A stretch of DNA of 64,000 nucleotides from Oscillatoriales cyanobacterium USR001 (GCA_001698425.1 MBRE01000046.1:34708-98707), one strand, 5' to 3'; positions 17,035-26,514 are shown, counted from the first letter of the stretch. Notes: generated by a model not told the origin, from the letters alone. A program made the numbers and translations.

Positions 17035-17154
17035 TTAAACAGGACTTACGGATATGGACCCAGAAACCGGGTTTTTTAGAGAATCTGCGGGTAACAACGA
17101 AGTATTTTCGTAAAAAACCCGGTTTCTTTGGTTGGGTGCGTAAGTCCTGTTTAA
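17035..17154. mobile_element. MITE-like element with perfect 16-base terminal inverted repeats
   Basis: A 120-base element. The first 16 bases (TTAAACAGGACTTACG) are the exact reverse complement of the last 16, and an inner inverted repeat (AAACCGGGTTTTTT versus AAAAAACCCGGTTT) is nested inside. It has no coding capacity. It directly follows a family A repeat and precedes half of another repeat (GACGCACCCTAC near 17181-17192). Confidence 0.75.
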
Positions 17155-17221
17155 GTGCAATTTAAGGAAAAAGCTGGAACTGACGCACCCTACAAATGAA
17201 ATGGATCGAGAAGGGGTTTAG

Positions 17222-19021
17222 CTACTGCTGAAGTTTTTTTATCCAATCCAGTGTATGTTTATAACCTTTCTGGTTTCCTTGTTGTTGAAATAAGTTGGCT
17301 GCTTGCTGAAAATCTTTAATTGCTTGCTGTTTATTTCCCAATATTGTATAGATAATACCCCGGTTGCCGTAGGCAGAAGCATCGTTAGGATCGAGGCGAA
17401 TAGCCTGAGTGTAATCGACGATCGCTTTCTCATATTCTTTCAGTTCATTGTAGGCATTACCCCGACCGTTGTAGGCAGAAGCATCGTTAGGATCGAGGCG
17501 AATAGCCTGAGTGAAATCGGCGATCGCTTTCTCATATTCTTTCAGGTCAAAGTAGGCATAACCCCGGAAGAAGTAGGCAGAAGCATCGTTAGGGTTGAGG
17601 CGAATAACCTGATTAAAATCCGCGATCGCTTTCTGATATTCTTTAAGTTCACGGTAGATAGTACCCCGAAGCTTGTAGGCAGAAGCATCGTTAGGGTTGA
17701 GGCGAATAACCTGATTAAAATCCGCGATCGCTTTCTGATATTCTTTAAGTTCACGGTAGATAGTACCCCGAAGCTTGTAGGCATCAGCATTGTTAGGATC
17801 GAGGCGAATTGCCTGATTGTAATCCGCGATCGCTTTCTCATATTCTTTCAGGTTACGGTAGGTAAGACCCCGGTTGTTGTAGGCAGTAGCATCGTTAGGA
17901 TCGAGGCGAATTGCCTGATTGTAATCCGCGATCGCTTTCTGATATTCTTTCAGCTTATTGTAGGCAAAACCCCGGTTGTTGTAGGCAGTAGCATTGTTAG
18001 GATCGAGGCGAATTGCCTGATTGTAATCCGCGATCGCTTTCTCATATTCTTTCAGGTTACGGTAGGCAATACCTCGGCGGTTGTAGGCCAAAGCATCGTT
18101 AGGATCGAGTCGAATTGCCTGATTAAAATCGGCGATCGCTTTCTGATATTCTTCTAAGTTACTGTAGGCAACACCGCGAAACTTGTAGTTATAAACATAG
18201 TTAGGATCGAGTCGAATTGCCTGATTGTAATCGGCATCTGGACAAATCTGCAAAGCTTTGTTATAATCAGAAATAGCACCTTGATAATCTCCCTTATTAG
18301 CTTTCCCCCGGCCTGAACTCAGCCAATCCTCCGCAGAAGGCGGTCGCGTTTCATCCGCTGAAGCATCCCGTAATTGCCGCAACTTCGTCTTATTTGCCAA
18401 AAAACGATTAATGGGAATCCCTAACCTAAACTTGCAAGACCGCCCATTCACCCCTACAACTCGCCCCATTCCATCCAGTATTGGCCCGCCACTCATCCCA
18501 GGAATTACCTCATTGTTATAAACCATCGTATAACCATTATCTCCCCCTGCTTGATCGCGCAGAAACTTCCCCGCCGTAAACCGATAGAGACGTTTTTCTA
18601 ACCCCGGTTGAGGCACTGGAAAACCCGTAGCATAAACACTCGCTTCGGCTCTCAATTGGTCAGAATTTCCTAACTGTGCGACTCGATAATTTTTATTACT
18701 TTTAAACTCGATTAATGCTAAATCAAATCCCGGCAATTCTTTACCATAATAAAAAGGATAGCGTTGGCCGTCGGGAGTTTGAATTTCATAGCGATCCGGT
18801 TGTCTCACGACATGATGATTTGTGAGCACAAAATAAGTATCACCTTGGCGTTCAATAATCACTCCCGAACCGCCACCACTGCCATCAATGCGGACGGTAA
18901 CTTCTTTGGCGATGCTGTCTACTTGTTGGGGGGATAATTGCGCGATGGCGATTTGGGGTTGGATGATGGCAATGGTGGCACTGCCGAGGAGAATTGTTAA
19001 GAGTTTATGGGGTTGATTCAT
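17222..19021 (-). CDS. Secreted trypsin-like protease with TPR array
   Basis: A 599-residue protein with a signal peptide ending at AIAQ. Residues about 30-225 form a trypsin-like serine protease: VLTNHHVV (His), FDLALIEF (Asp) and GMSGGPILD (Ser). Then come about ten tetratricopeptide repeats, most with the consensus KEYxKAIADYNQAIRLDPN. The first TPR is followed by a 12-residue partial repeat (ADYNQAIRLDPN), and two neighbouring repeats are almost identical, so the array has both lost and duplicated units. The TPRs probably present partners or substrates to the protease in the periplasm. Start ATG at 19021. Confidence 0.9.
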   Translation of the reverse strand: MNQPHKLLTILLGSATIAIIQPQIAIAQLSPQQVDSIAKEVTVRIDGSGGGSGVIIERQGDTYFVLTNHHVVRQPDRYEIQTPDGQRYPFYYGKELPGFDLALIEFKSNKNYRVAQLGNSDQLRAEASVYATGFPVPQPGLEKRLYRFTAGKFLRDQAGGDNGYTMVYNNEVIPGMSGGPILDGMGRVVGVNGRSCKFRLGIPINRFLANKTKLRQLRDASADETRPPSAEDWLSSGRGKANKGDYQGAISDYNKALQICPDADYNQAIRLDPNYVYNYKFRGVAYSNLEEYQKAIADFNQAIRLDPNDALAYNRRGIAYRNLKEYEKAIADYNQAIRLDPNNATAYNNRGFAYNKLKEYQKAIADYNQAIRLDPNDATAYNNRGLTYRNLKEYEKAIADYNQAIRLDPNNADAYKLRGTIYRELKEYQKAIADFNQVIRLNPNDASAYKLRGTIYRELKEYQKAIADFNQVIRLNPNDASAYFFRGYAYFDLKEYEKAIADFTQAIRLDPNDASAYNGRGNAYNELKEYEKAIVDYTQAIRLDPNDASAYGNRGIIYTILGNKQQAIKDFQQAANLFQQQGNQKGYKHTLDWIKKLQQ

Positions 19022-19070
19022 GGTTAAATACGTTAAATACCTATAGTTGTCAACTTAAACCGAAGGGCTG

Positions 19071-19193
19071 CCAGGGGTTAAAACCCCTGTCTAATAGTTT
19101 AAGTCCTCTAAAGAGGACTGAGAAGAAAATTGTTAAACTTATTAGTCCTCTTTAGAGGACTTAAGCTGTGAGGCAGGGGTTTTAACCCCTGAC
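19071..19193. repeat. Nested palindromic repeat element
   Basis: Outer palindromes CAGGGGTTAAAACCCCTG and CAGGGGTTTTAACCCCTG flank two inner ones (AGTCCTCTAAAGAGGACT and AGTCCTCTTTAGAGGACT). The whole can form a cruciform with two side hairpins. It lies between the protease promoter region and the Rpn remnant and has no ORF. Confidence 0.7.
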
Positions 19194-19225
19194 GGACTAG
19201 ACGGACTAGAGGTTTACTGAATAAA

Positions 19226-19678
19226 TTAATTAGCTTGTTCAAGCCAATTTCTTAAATCAGTTGCGCTTTGAAAATCGAGTAGTGCTTCTCCCAAATCTTC
19301 AATGCGATTCACTGGTAAATTGCGGATTTTTTGCTCAACATCAGGCGCGATCGACCCAAATCTACGATTCAGCAATCGCATCACAAAGGAAACAGCTTCT
19401 CGCTCAATTCCTTGCTCAATTCCTTGCTCAATTCCTTGCTCAATTCCTCGCTCTGTCGCATCTTTAATTCGTTCTAGGTATAATGATGATAGTTCCATAA
19501 TTAACTCCCTTTCTTCTGAATCTAGGTTTTGACCAACATCTAACATTGCAAACAAATTAGATAAAAGTTCGAGAACTTTGTCTTTAAATCGGGTTGTGCC
19601 TGGTAGGGATTTGAACTCTGCGATCGCGGTTTTTTGCACATTTCCTTTTCCCAACATTCGCAACCAAAGAGTTTCATT
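19226..19678 (-). pseudogene. 3' remnant of an Rpn/PD-(D/E)XK family gene
   Basis: About 150 codons encode the C-terminal half of proteins of the Rpn/PDDEXK nuclease-type transposase group: NETLWLRMLGKGNVQKTAIAEF, then a helical part, an (IEQG)n repeat (EQGIEQGIEQGIEREAVSFV) and RLLNRRFGSI with the DUF4351-like end. The nuclease domain is missing. Going upstream, the frame enters a TTATTTG heptamer array and meets a stop there, so the gene has lost its 5' half, apparently at the repeat. The longest possible product would start at a TTG at 19663. Confidence 0.7.
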
Positions 19679-19709
19679 TGTTATTTGTTATTTGTTATTT
19701 GTTATTTGC
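19677..19709. repeat. Heptamer tandem repeat (TTATTTG)
   Basis: About four and a half copies of TTATTTG. It forms the last codons of the protease gene (ending QITNNK) and the break point of the Rpn remnant. Confidence 0.8.
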
Positions 19710-20476
19710 ACAACCGTTTCCACCGGGATTCCCCAACTATATTGACTCATTTTTTCCCGCAAAGATAAACTCGGTGTTGACCCATCTTGATAAATATAAG
19801 GATTACCCCAAAGCGGTTCCGCGTGCATTCCATTAATAGCAACTACTTCCCCCCTAACATTAAGTAATGGCCCGCCACTCATCCCTTTTTGAATCCCATT
19901 CGTGTAGCCAATCCGATATCCTCCCTCCAAAGCTTTATCTAAAACCCAGGAAATTTCACCGCGATTAGACACAAAACCCCGTAAATTGGGAGCAGGATTT
20001 GTCCCTCCATTCATCAAAGGAAATCCCGCAGCTAAAACCGATTCTCCCACCGCCAAAGTCGATGCCGATCCGAGAGTGGCGATCGTATAATTTGCCAAAC
20101 TCCGAAACTGTAATAAACCTAAATCATTTACCCTCTCAGTCGGCTGCACTTTTTTAGTCTCCTGAATTTGTTGCGCCGGATAAATTTTGCCATCCGGCGT
20201 TTCAATTTGATAGGGAGGATCGCCGGCAATTAGGACATGATCGTTAGTCACTACAGTATAAATTTTCCCTTGTTTGCGGATCAAAATTCCTGACCCTAAA
20301 AAACCTTGATGCGATCGCACTTTCACCGCGATCGATCTTGCCAATTTTTCCAGATCGGCGGCTTCCAACTGATGGGAACCCTGTCGCACAGACATATTAG
20401 CCTCCGGTGTAATAGCGGGTTCTCCCACCAGAATTACACCCAAAGAAACTATTAAGAATAGCGATCGCATTCCCAT
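19688..20476 (-). CDS. Trypsin-like serine protease
   Basis: A 262-residue secreted protease. After a hydrophobic signal (MGMRSLFLIVSLGVILVG), the catalytic residues appear in VVTNDHVL (His), VNDLGLLQF (Asp) and KGMSGGPLL (Ser). It has no PDZ or TPR domain. An earlier in-frame ATG at 20521 overlaps the COP23 gene; I chose 20476, 20 bases after the COP23 stop, because it gives a clean signal peptide. It resembles the protease domain of the larger TPR protein at 17222, so the two may be paralogues. Its C-terminal codons come from a heptamer repeat. Confidence 0.87.
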   Translation of the reverse strand: MGMRSLFLIVSLGVILVGEPAITPEANMSVRQGSHQLEAADLEKLARSIAVKVRSHQGFLGSGILIRKQGKIYTVVTNDHVLIAGDPPYQIETPDGKIYPAQQIQETKKVQPTERVNDLGLLQFRSLANYTIATLGSASTLAVGESVLAAGFPLMNGGTNPAPNLRGFVSNRGEISWVLDKALEGGYRIGYTNGIQKGMSGGPLLNVRGEVVAINGMHAEPLWGNPYIYQDGSTPSLSLREKMSQYSWGIPVETVVQITNNK

Positions 20477-20495
20477 CAGTTTTAACCCTTGATAT

Positions 20496-21053
20496 TTACC
20501 AGCGGCGGCCATTATCTTCATCTGGAAAAAACTGTCTCATATCCAGATAAGCTTCGCCATTTTTATAGACAATACCATCATTACCGCCACTGAGTTCCAC
20601 TGGCCGACCATCAGCGCGACCTTGCGAATTACGTAGGCGTTGCATCGTCCTTTGAGGATCGGTGTCCGGTTTTAGAGTTACTAACACGCCATTGGGGAGA
20701 CAAGGGCCACCGATAGTTGTAGCAACGCAGAGCACATTTTGACCATTAAGCTTTCCAGCTTTTAGGTATTCTAATGTTTTTTGGTCATAAAACTGTTGAA
20801 ATCTTGCCGATACTTTTTCACAGCGCTCTTGAGGAGTCCAAGGCGGCGGGAAAGAATTGTCAGTCCAGCTAATAATAACTTCCGCTGTTTTTTTCCGGTT
20901 ATTACGAACCATAGTAGCGGGTCTGCCACTACTTGTCCCGCAGAAAAATGTGAGTTGATTGGCAGATTGAGCAATACTAGATTGCGGGAGAATCGTCATG
21001 GCCGTAGCGAAGCCGGCCAACGAGAGAACGAGGGATAGAGGTTTGAGGAACAT
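20496..21053 (-). CDS. COP23 domain protein
   Basis: A 185-residue secreted protein with a signal peptide ending SSIAQ. The mature part has FCGTSSGRPATMV, RCEKVSARFQQFY and LCVATTIGGPCLPNGVLVTL, the conserved Cys-containing blocks of the COP23 family, named for a circadian oscillating protein first seen in Cyanothece. The molecular role is unknown. I chose the ATG at 21053, since AGGAAA lies just upstream and the signal peptide starts there; the open frame continues to 21176. It is followed at once by a trypsin-like protease, a frequent pairing. Confidence 0.85.
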   Translation of the reverse strand: MFLKPLSLVLSLAGFATAMTILPQSSIAQSANQLTFFCGTSSGRPATMVRNNRKKTAEVIISWTDNSFPPPWTPQERCEKVSARFQQFYDQKTLEYLKAGKLNGQNVLCVATTIGGPCLPNGVLVTLKPDTDPQRTMQRLRNSQGRADGRPVELSGGNDGIVYKNGEAYLDMRQFFPDEDNGRRW

Positions 21054-21208
21054 GGTAAATTTCCTGGTAAGTTGGAGGTGGTAAGGCGATCGCGGTTGAC
21101 AGTATCTAGGCTCGCGATCGAACTTTTGTAAGCCTGTAATTTTATTGAATATCACTTGACTGGAATTGTACCACATAATTTAGGTTTTTACAGCCGACGG
21201 TTGAAACC

Positions 21209-21272
21209 GTAGGGTGCGTCAGAAGCTAAAACCATCAATATTCATTATCAAACTTCATCTGACGCACCCTAC
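21209..21272. repeat. Inverted-repeat element with perfect 15-base ends
   Basis: GTAGGGTGCGTCAGA at 21209-21223 is the exact reverse complement of 21258-21272. The 64-base unit has no coding content. Half of the same end (GACGCACCCTAC) occurs at about 17181. Confidence 0.75.
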
Positions 21273-21304
21273 AAGTCGATTACATAAGTCCTAATTTATT
21301 AAAT

Positions 21305-21733
21305 ATGAACCAAAATTCACCCCTATTTATTGAACAATCAGCCGTAATTCCCTATCGAATTGTAGATGGAGAAATTGAAATTATGGTAATTACTTCTTCC
21401 ACAGGAAAACGTTGGGTAATTCCGAAAGGATCGGTTGAACCTAGAATGACAGCACAAAATTCAGCCGCCAAAGAAGCTTGGGAAGAAGCGGGACTAATTG
21501 GCAATGTTTTCCCTTATTTATTGGGAACCTATGAGTATAAGAAATTGGAAAGCATTTGCCGAGTAGAAGTATTTTTGTTACAAGTAGAAATGGTGCTAGA
21601 AGTTTGGCCGGAAGATGACAAGAGAAAACGAGAATGGGTAAGCATTCATAAAGCAGTAAAGCGAGTTGACGAACCAGAACTTAAACAAATTATAGCCAAT
21701 TTACCTAATATCTTAAAAAATCTGGGTGCATAG
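21305..21733 (+). CDS. Nudix hydrolase (DIPP-like)
   Basis: A 142-residue Nudix protein. The box reads GSVEPRMTAQNSAAKEAWEE followed by AGLIG, with Lys in place of the usual first Arg of the RE motif and both metal-binding Glu residues present. The preceding RWVIPKG is typical of diphosphoinositol-polyphosphate or diadenosine-type Nudix enzymes. Substrate is not predictable. It stands alone between an inverted-repeat element and a convergent oxidoreductase gene. Confidence 0.88.
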   Translation: MNQNSPLFIEQSAVIPYRIVDGEIEIMVITSSTGKRWVIPKGSVEPRMTAQNSAAKEAWEEAGLIGNVFPYLLGTYEYKKLESICRVEVFLLQVEMVLEVWPEDDKRKREWVSIHKAVKRVDEPELKQIIANLPNILKNLGA

Positions 21734-21745
21734 AAACACAAGCAT

Positions 21746-22825
21746 TTACCCCATAATTATTTGAGCGACTAATTCAGCAGTTGCCGGAGCTAATAACACT
21801 CCATTTCGATAATGACCAGAAGCAATAATCACGCGATCGCAACCAGAAAGTCTATCAATAATTGGGGCAACTTGACGTTCTGGACGCGGCCGCAAACCCG
21901 ACCATTTTCTAATAATTTTAGCCTCAGCTAAAACCGGACAAAATGCAATTGCTTTTGCCATTACCTCATCTAACTTAACATCATCAGCCAGAATTTCTCC
22001 CTCACCTACGGGAAATTCAACCGTCGCACCAACCCAAAATTCTCCTTTTCCCAAAGGCACAATATGAACATCATCGCCAGTAATTACTGGCTGAAAGTTG
22101 GCATCGCCCCAACTATTTTCTAAGTGTAAATGTAAGGCTTGACCTAACACTGGGCGAATATCAATAGACTGTTTTAAAGATGCTGTTAAAGGAGTCGATC
22201 CCAACCCCGCCGCGATAATTAACCAATCACATTCTAAACTTCCCGCCGTTGTTTCAATCTGATAACAACCAGGAGAAACCTCGACATTTAACACGCTGAC
22301 ATCAAATTGAAAATTAACTCCTTTTTGCCTAGCAGCATCAACTAAAGCCCAAGTTAACAAAGTGGGATCTAATTGTCTATCTTGAGGGGAATAAATAGCA
22401 GCTATAATATTATCTAATTTTATTTGAGGAGTGCGATCGCGCACTTTTTCTACATCCCAAATTTCCAACTCCCAACCTTGAGACTTACGAGTTATAGCCA
22501 ATTTCTCCCAATTACTTAAATCCTCTCCTTCGAGACAAAGCAGCAAAATTCCATCTCGATTAACCGGAATTTTCCTACCAGTAATTATCTCTAACTCCGG
22601 GAGCAAAGTTTCATAACGCTTGATACTATTTTCCCTTAATTGCCAATTTCTACCCTTAACTTTCTGACTAACAACACCCATCAACACACCAAGGGCAGCC
22701 CCAGTAGAAGCTTTTGCAGGTGTTTCTTTGTCCAAAACAGTAATTTTTAGTTCGGGAACTTGGCTGAGTTGATATGCAATTGTTGCCCCAATTATACCAC
22801 AGCCAATAATGATTATTCTGCTCAT
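21746..22825 (-). CDS. FAD-dependent oxidoreductase, DAO family (glycine oxidase-like)
   Basis: A 359-residue flavoprotein. IIIIGCGIIGATIAYQLS at the N-terminus binds the FAD adenosine, LIIAAGLGS is the second FAD contact, and WSGLRPRPERQVAPII plus GHYRNGVLLAPAT at the C-terminus is the pattern of glycine oxidase/D-amino acid oxidase. ThiO, which supplies iminoglycine for thiazole synthesis, is a possible role, but in many cyanobacteria ThiO is fused to ThiG and no thi gene is nearby, so I leave the symbol open. Confidence 0.82.
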   Translation of the reverse strand: MSRIIIIGCGIIGATIAYQLSQVPELKITVLDKETPAKASTGAALGVLMGVVSQKVKGRNWQLRENSIKRYETLLPELEIITGRKIPVNRDGILLLCLEGEDLSNWEKLAITRKSQGWELEIWDVEKVRDRTPQIKLDNIIAAIYSPQDRQLDPTLLTWALVDAARQKGVNFQFDVSVLNVEVSPGCYQIETTAGSLECDWLIIAAGLGSTPLTASLKQSIDIRPVLGQALHLHLENSWGDANFQPVITGDDVHIVPLGKGEFWVGATVEFPVGEGEILADDVKLDEVMAKAIAFCPVLAEAKIIRKWSGLRPRPERQVAPIIDRLSGCDRVIIASGHYRNGVLLAPATAELVAQIIMG

Positions 22826-23062
22826 TAATTTATTTTCTGCTTACGTTACAAAGATTATAACTTATTAAAGGTTTTTTTGTATAACAGATCACTTAAACAT
22901 AGAATTATAAAGAAATCCTGCATTTCTAACATCGATCGCGATTACCGTGAGACATTTTAGTTAATCATTGATTGGAGTGGAATTATACCTAAATTAACCA
23001 GATTTGATACTCAACCCCAATAGTGGGTTAGCTCAACAATCACTACAACCCAGGTTAAACAC

Positions 23063-25702
23063 ATGAAAGTAACAAACACCCAAGAACTTGAAGAACTAAT
23101 TAGCCGCGTTAAAGCTGCTCAAACAAAATATACCACCTACACCCAAGAACAGGTGGATACTATCTTCAAAAAAGCCGCATTAGCTGCTAATACACAACGC
23201 ATTCCCTTAGCGAAAATGGCGGTTTCAGAAACTGGCATGGGAATTATTGAAGATAAAGTGATTAAAAATCACTTTGCTTCGGAATTTATTTACAACAAAT
23301 ACAAGCACGAAAAAACGGCAGGTATTCTCGAAGAAGATAAAACCTTTGGCTACCAAAAAATTGCCGAACCTGTGGGAATATTGGCAGGAATTGTGCCGAC
23401 AACCAACCCAACTTCAACAGCAATTTTTAAATCTTTAATTGCGCTAAAAACTCGCAATGCGATTATTTTCTCTCCTCACCCTAGAGCCAAAGAATGCACG
23501 ATCGCGGCTGCGAAAATTGTCTTAGAAGCCGCCATAGAAGCCGGAGCGCCAACCGATATTATTGGTTGGATTGATGAACCTACCGTACCACTTTCTCAAC
23601 AATTAATGCAGCATAAAGAAATTAAATTAATTTTGGCAACTGGCGGTCCGGCAATGGTGAAAGCTGCTTATTCTTCGGGACACGCTTCTCTCGGTGTGGG
23701 TGCAGGAAATACGCCGGCAGTGATTGATGCAACGGCTCATATTAAGATGGCAGTTAGCTCAATTTTATTGAGTAAAACTTTTGATAATGGCATGATTTGT
23801 GCCTCCGAGCAATCGGTGATTGTAGTTGATGAAGTCTATGATGTTGTCAAAACAGAATTGTGCGATCGCGGAGCTTATTTTCTAACACCAGAGGAACGGG
23901 AAAAACTGGGAGCAAAAGTTATTATCAACGGTCGCTTAAATGCCGATATCGTGGGACAATCAGTGGAAAATATAGCTAAATTAGCTGAGATTAAAATTCC
24001 AGATCGTGCTAGGGTTTTGATTGCAGAAGTTGAAGAAATTGGCGTAAATGAACCTTTTGCTTACGAAAAATTGTCACCAATTTTAGCAATGTATCGGGCT
24101 ACAGATTTCTTAGATGCTGTGAATAAAGCTGTCAAACTGATTAATTTTGGCGGGCATGGTCACACTTCAGTATTATACACCTCTCCTGCTAATTCTGAGC
24201 ATATCAAATACTTTGAATCGAAGGCAGAAACGGCTCGAATTTTGATTAATACACCGGCTTCCCAAGGTGCGATCGGAGATTTATATAATTTCCGTCTCGA
24301 TCCTTCCTTAACTCTCGGTTGTGGAAGTTGGGGAGACAATTCAGTAAGTGAAAATGTCGCACCTCATCACTTGCTAAATATTAAAACAGTCACGGAACGT
24401 CGGGAAAATATGCTCTGGTTTCGTATCCCGCCTAAAATTTATTTCAAATATGGCTGTTTACCCGTAGCCTTGCGAGATTTAGTCGGGAAAAAACGAGCAT
24501 TTGTAATTACTGATAAACCGCTTTTTGATTTGGGAGTTGCAGATAAAGTTACGAATCTTTTGGATGAAATTGACATTAAACATCAAGTCTTTTTTGATGT
24601 AGAACCCGATCCTTCATTAACGACAGTTAATAAAGGTTTGGCGCAGATGAACAATTTTAACCCTGATGTCATCATTGCCATTGGTGGCGGTTCCCCGATG
24701 GATGCGGCTAAAGTTATGTGGTTAATGTATGAGCATCCTGATACGGAATTTGAAGGTTTAGCAATGCGGTTTATGGATATCCGCAAGCGCGTTTATGAGT
24801 TGTCGCCGCTGGGTACTAAAGCAATGATGGTCTCAATTCCTACTACTTCTGGCACGGGTTCTGAGGTGACTCCTTTTGCAGTAGTAACAGACGATCGCAC
24901 GGGAATTAAATATCCTTTAGCCGATTATGCGTTAACACCAAATATCGCAATTGTAGACCCAGAATTAGTGTTGAATATGCCGAAAAAGTTAACAGCTTTT
25001 GGGGGAATTGATGCGTTAACCCACGCTTTAGAAGCTTACGTTTCTGTGTTAGCTTCCGAGTTTACCAATGGATTAGCTTTAGAGGCGATTCGGTTACTAT
25101 TTAAGTATTTGCCAAGTGCCTATAAAAATGGTGCAAACGATCCGAAAGCACGGGAAAAAGTGCATTATGCGGCGACCATTGCCGGTTTAGCTTTTGCTAA
25201 TGCTTTCTTGGGGATTTGTCACTCAATGGCGCATAAATTGGGCTCGACTTTTCATGTCCCGCACGGGTTAGCAAATGCCCTGATGATTTCCCATGTAATT
25301 CGTTACAATGCAACGGATGTACCGTTTAAACAAACGATTTTCCCACAGTATAAATACCCGAATGCCAAGTGGCGTTATGCGCGGATTGCCGATTATTTGG
25401 GATTAGAAGGAAATTCGGAGGATGAGAAGGTTGAGAAGTTAGTAGAGGCGATTGAAAATCTCAAGCAGGAGTTGGATATTCCACTGACAATTAAGGAGGC
25501 TTTACCTGCTAAGGAAAGAGCTTTTTATGAGGAAGTTGAGGAGATGGCGGAACAGGCTTTTGATGACCAATGTACGGGAGCAAATCCTCGTTATCCCTTA
25601 ATTCGCGATTTGAAAGAGTTATATGTTTTGGCTTATCGCGGCTGTCAGGTTGGTGCGGGTTTATATCATACTGAATCCCAGGATGAGTTGATTAGTTGTT
25701 AG
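23063..25702 (+). CDS. adhE: Bifunctional acetaldehyde-CoA/alcohol dehydrogenase
   Basis: An 879-residue fusion. The first half is a CoA-acylating aldehyde dehydrogenase with catalytic Cys in DNGMICASEQ (about Cys246) and GAGNTPAVID for NAD binding. The second half, from about residue 455, is an iron-dependent alcohol dehydrogenase with GGGSPMDAAK and the iron-binding His residues in DALTHALEAYVS, HSMAHKLG and HVPHGLANAL. It turns acetyl-CoA into ethanol, regenerating NAD during dark anoxic fermentation, and forms spirosomes in other bacteria. It is monocistronic. AdhE is patchy among cyanobacteria. Confidence 0.96.
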   Translation: MKVTNTQELEELISRVKAAQTKYTTYTQEQVDTIFKKAALAANTQRIPLAKMAVSETGMGIIEDKVIKNHFASEFIYNKYKHEKTAGILEEDKTFGYQKIAEPVGILAGIVPTTNPTSTAIFKSLIALKTRNAIIFSPHPRAKECTIAAAKIVLEAAIEAGAPTDIIGWIDEPTVPLSQQLMQHKEIKLILATGGPAMVKAAYSSGHASLGVGAGNTPAVIDATAHIKMAVSSILLSKTFDNGMICASEQSVIVVDEVYDVVKTELCDRGAYFLTPEEREKLGAKVIINGRLNADIVGQSVENIAKLAEIKIPDRARVLIAEVEEIGVNEPFAYEKLSPILAMYRATDFLDAVNKAVKLINFGGHGHTSVLYTSPANSEHIKYFESKAETARILINTPASQGAIGDLYNFRLDPSLTLGCGSWGDNSVSENVAPHHLLNIKTVTERRENMLWFRIPPKIYFKYGCLPVALRDLVGKKRAFVITDKPLFDLGVADKVTNLLDEIDIKHQVFFDVEPDPSLTTVNKGLAQMNNFNPDVIIAIGGGSPMDAAKVMWLMYEHPDTEFEGLAMRFMDIRKRVYELSPLGTKAMMVSIPTTSGTGSEVTPFAVVTDDRTGIKYPLADYALTPNIAIVDPELVLNMPKKLTAFGGIDALTHALEAYVSVLASEFTNGLALEAIRLLFKYLPSAYKNGANDPKAREKVHYAATIAGLAFANAFLGICHSMAHKLGSTFHVPHGLANALMISHVIRYNATDVPFKQTIFPQYKYPNAKWRYARIADYLGLEGNSEDEKVEKLVEAIENLKQELDIPLTIKEALPAKERAFYEEVEEMAEQAFDDQCTGANPRYPLIRDLKELYVLAYRGCQVGAGLYHTESQDELISC

Positions 25703-25752
25703 TTGTTGGTGTAAGGTTGGTGTAAGATTTATAGCAACCACCAAGGCGATTT

Positions 25753-25830
25753 TTGACAGCAGGGGAAGTATTTGGGCGAAAAATCTTTGATAAAAGCCAT
25801 AGATTATCTGCCCGAATGCTTCGCCTCTAC
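25753..25830. repeat. Palindromic repeat family B, copy 1
   Basis: Two arms related to GGGCGAAGCATTC and its complement surround an AT-rich centre with AGATTATCTGCC. Similar units lie at 31927-32002 and 43194-43262. It lies just past the 3' end of the glycosyltransferase gene. Confidence 0.65.
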
Positions 25831-26463
25831 TTAATATTTAAAATCTAAGATCGAAAGATCCTCCGGGCGATCGATATCAGCTAATGGGAGAAGATTAGCA
25901 AAAGTCAAATTAAGCTCCTCCGCGATCGCGATCGTCTGAGCAAAAACTTCCCCACTTCCCCAATTAATTCCCCTCAAAATTTCCGGCACAAATTTTCGCA
26001 TTCCAATCAGATAATATCCCCCATCTAAAGCCGGACCAAATACCAAATCGCACCCCTCAAGTTCAGCAAAAGCTAATCCCATTAATTGAGAGTTTAAATC
26101 TGGACAATCTGAACCTACAATCACAACTTTCTCCATACCACTATTAAAAGAATTCTCAAACGCTGCTGACATTTTTATTCCCAAATCACCCATCGCCTGC
26201 TCCGCGTAAAAAATCTCGCCTCCTAGCCATTCTTCCATAAGTTTCTTGGTTCCACCTGTAAAGTGGACTTCAAGAGAAATATCCAGATTTTGGAGTTCTT
26301 TAGCTTGTAAAATTACCCCTTCAGTTAATTGTCGATGAAGAGTTACCGCACCTTCTTTTCCCAACACGGGAATCAGTCGGGTTTTGGTTTTTCCCGCTTC
26401 TGGATAACGGGTGAAAATGATTAGCTTTTCTTTCACTTTTTTTGAGGAAAACACGCTTGACAC
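25831..26463 (-). CDS. TIGR04282-type glycosyltransferase (DUF2064)
   Basis: A 210-residue GT-A fold protein of the group called arsenosugar biosynthesis glycosyltransferase. KLIIFTRYPEAGKTKTRL is the nucleotide-binding start, VVIVGSDCPDLN holds the metal-binding DxD-like site, and FGPALDGGYYLIGM and WGSGEVFAQT follow. No ATG is available; a GTG at 26463 or 26454 is the likely start. The upstream sequence contains short CTTAGTGT tandem repeats. No arsenosugar partner gene is nearby, so its substrate is unproven. Confidence 0.85.
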   Translation of the reverse strand: MSSVFSSKKVKEKLIIFTRYPEAGKTKTRLIPVLGKEGAVTLHRQLTEGVILQAKELQNLDISLEVHFTGGTKKLMEEWLGGEIFYAEQAMGDLGIKMSAAFENSFNSGMEKVVIVGSDCPDLNSQLMGLAFAELEGCDLVFGPALDGGYYLIGMRKFVPEILRGINWGSGEVFAQTIAIAEELNLTFANLLPLADIDRPEDLSILDFKY

Positions 26464-26514
26464 TAAGACACTAAGACACTAAGGAAATATCAAGAGGTAT
26501 AATTAAACCCCTAA

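Noticed and set aside
17303..18157. 284-codon plus-strand ORF
   Set aside because: It is the antisense shadow of the TPR array; the regular 102-base repeats keep that frame open.
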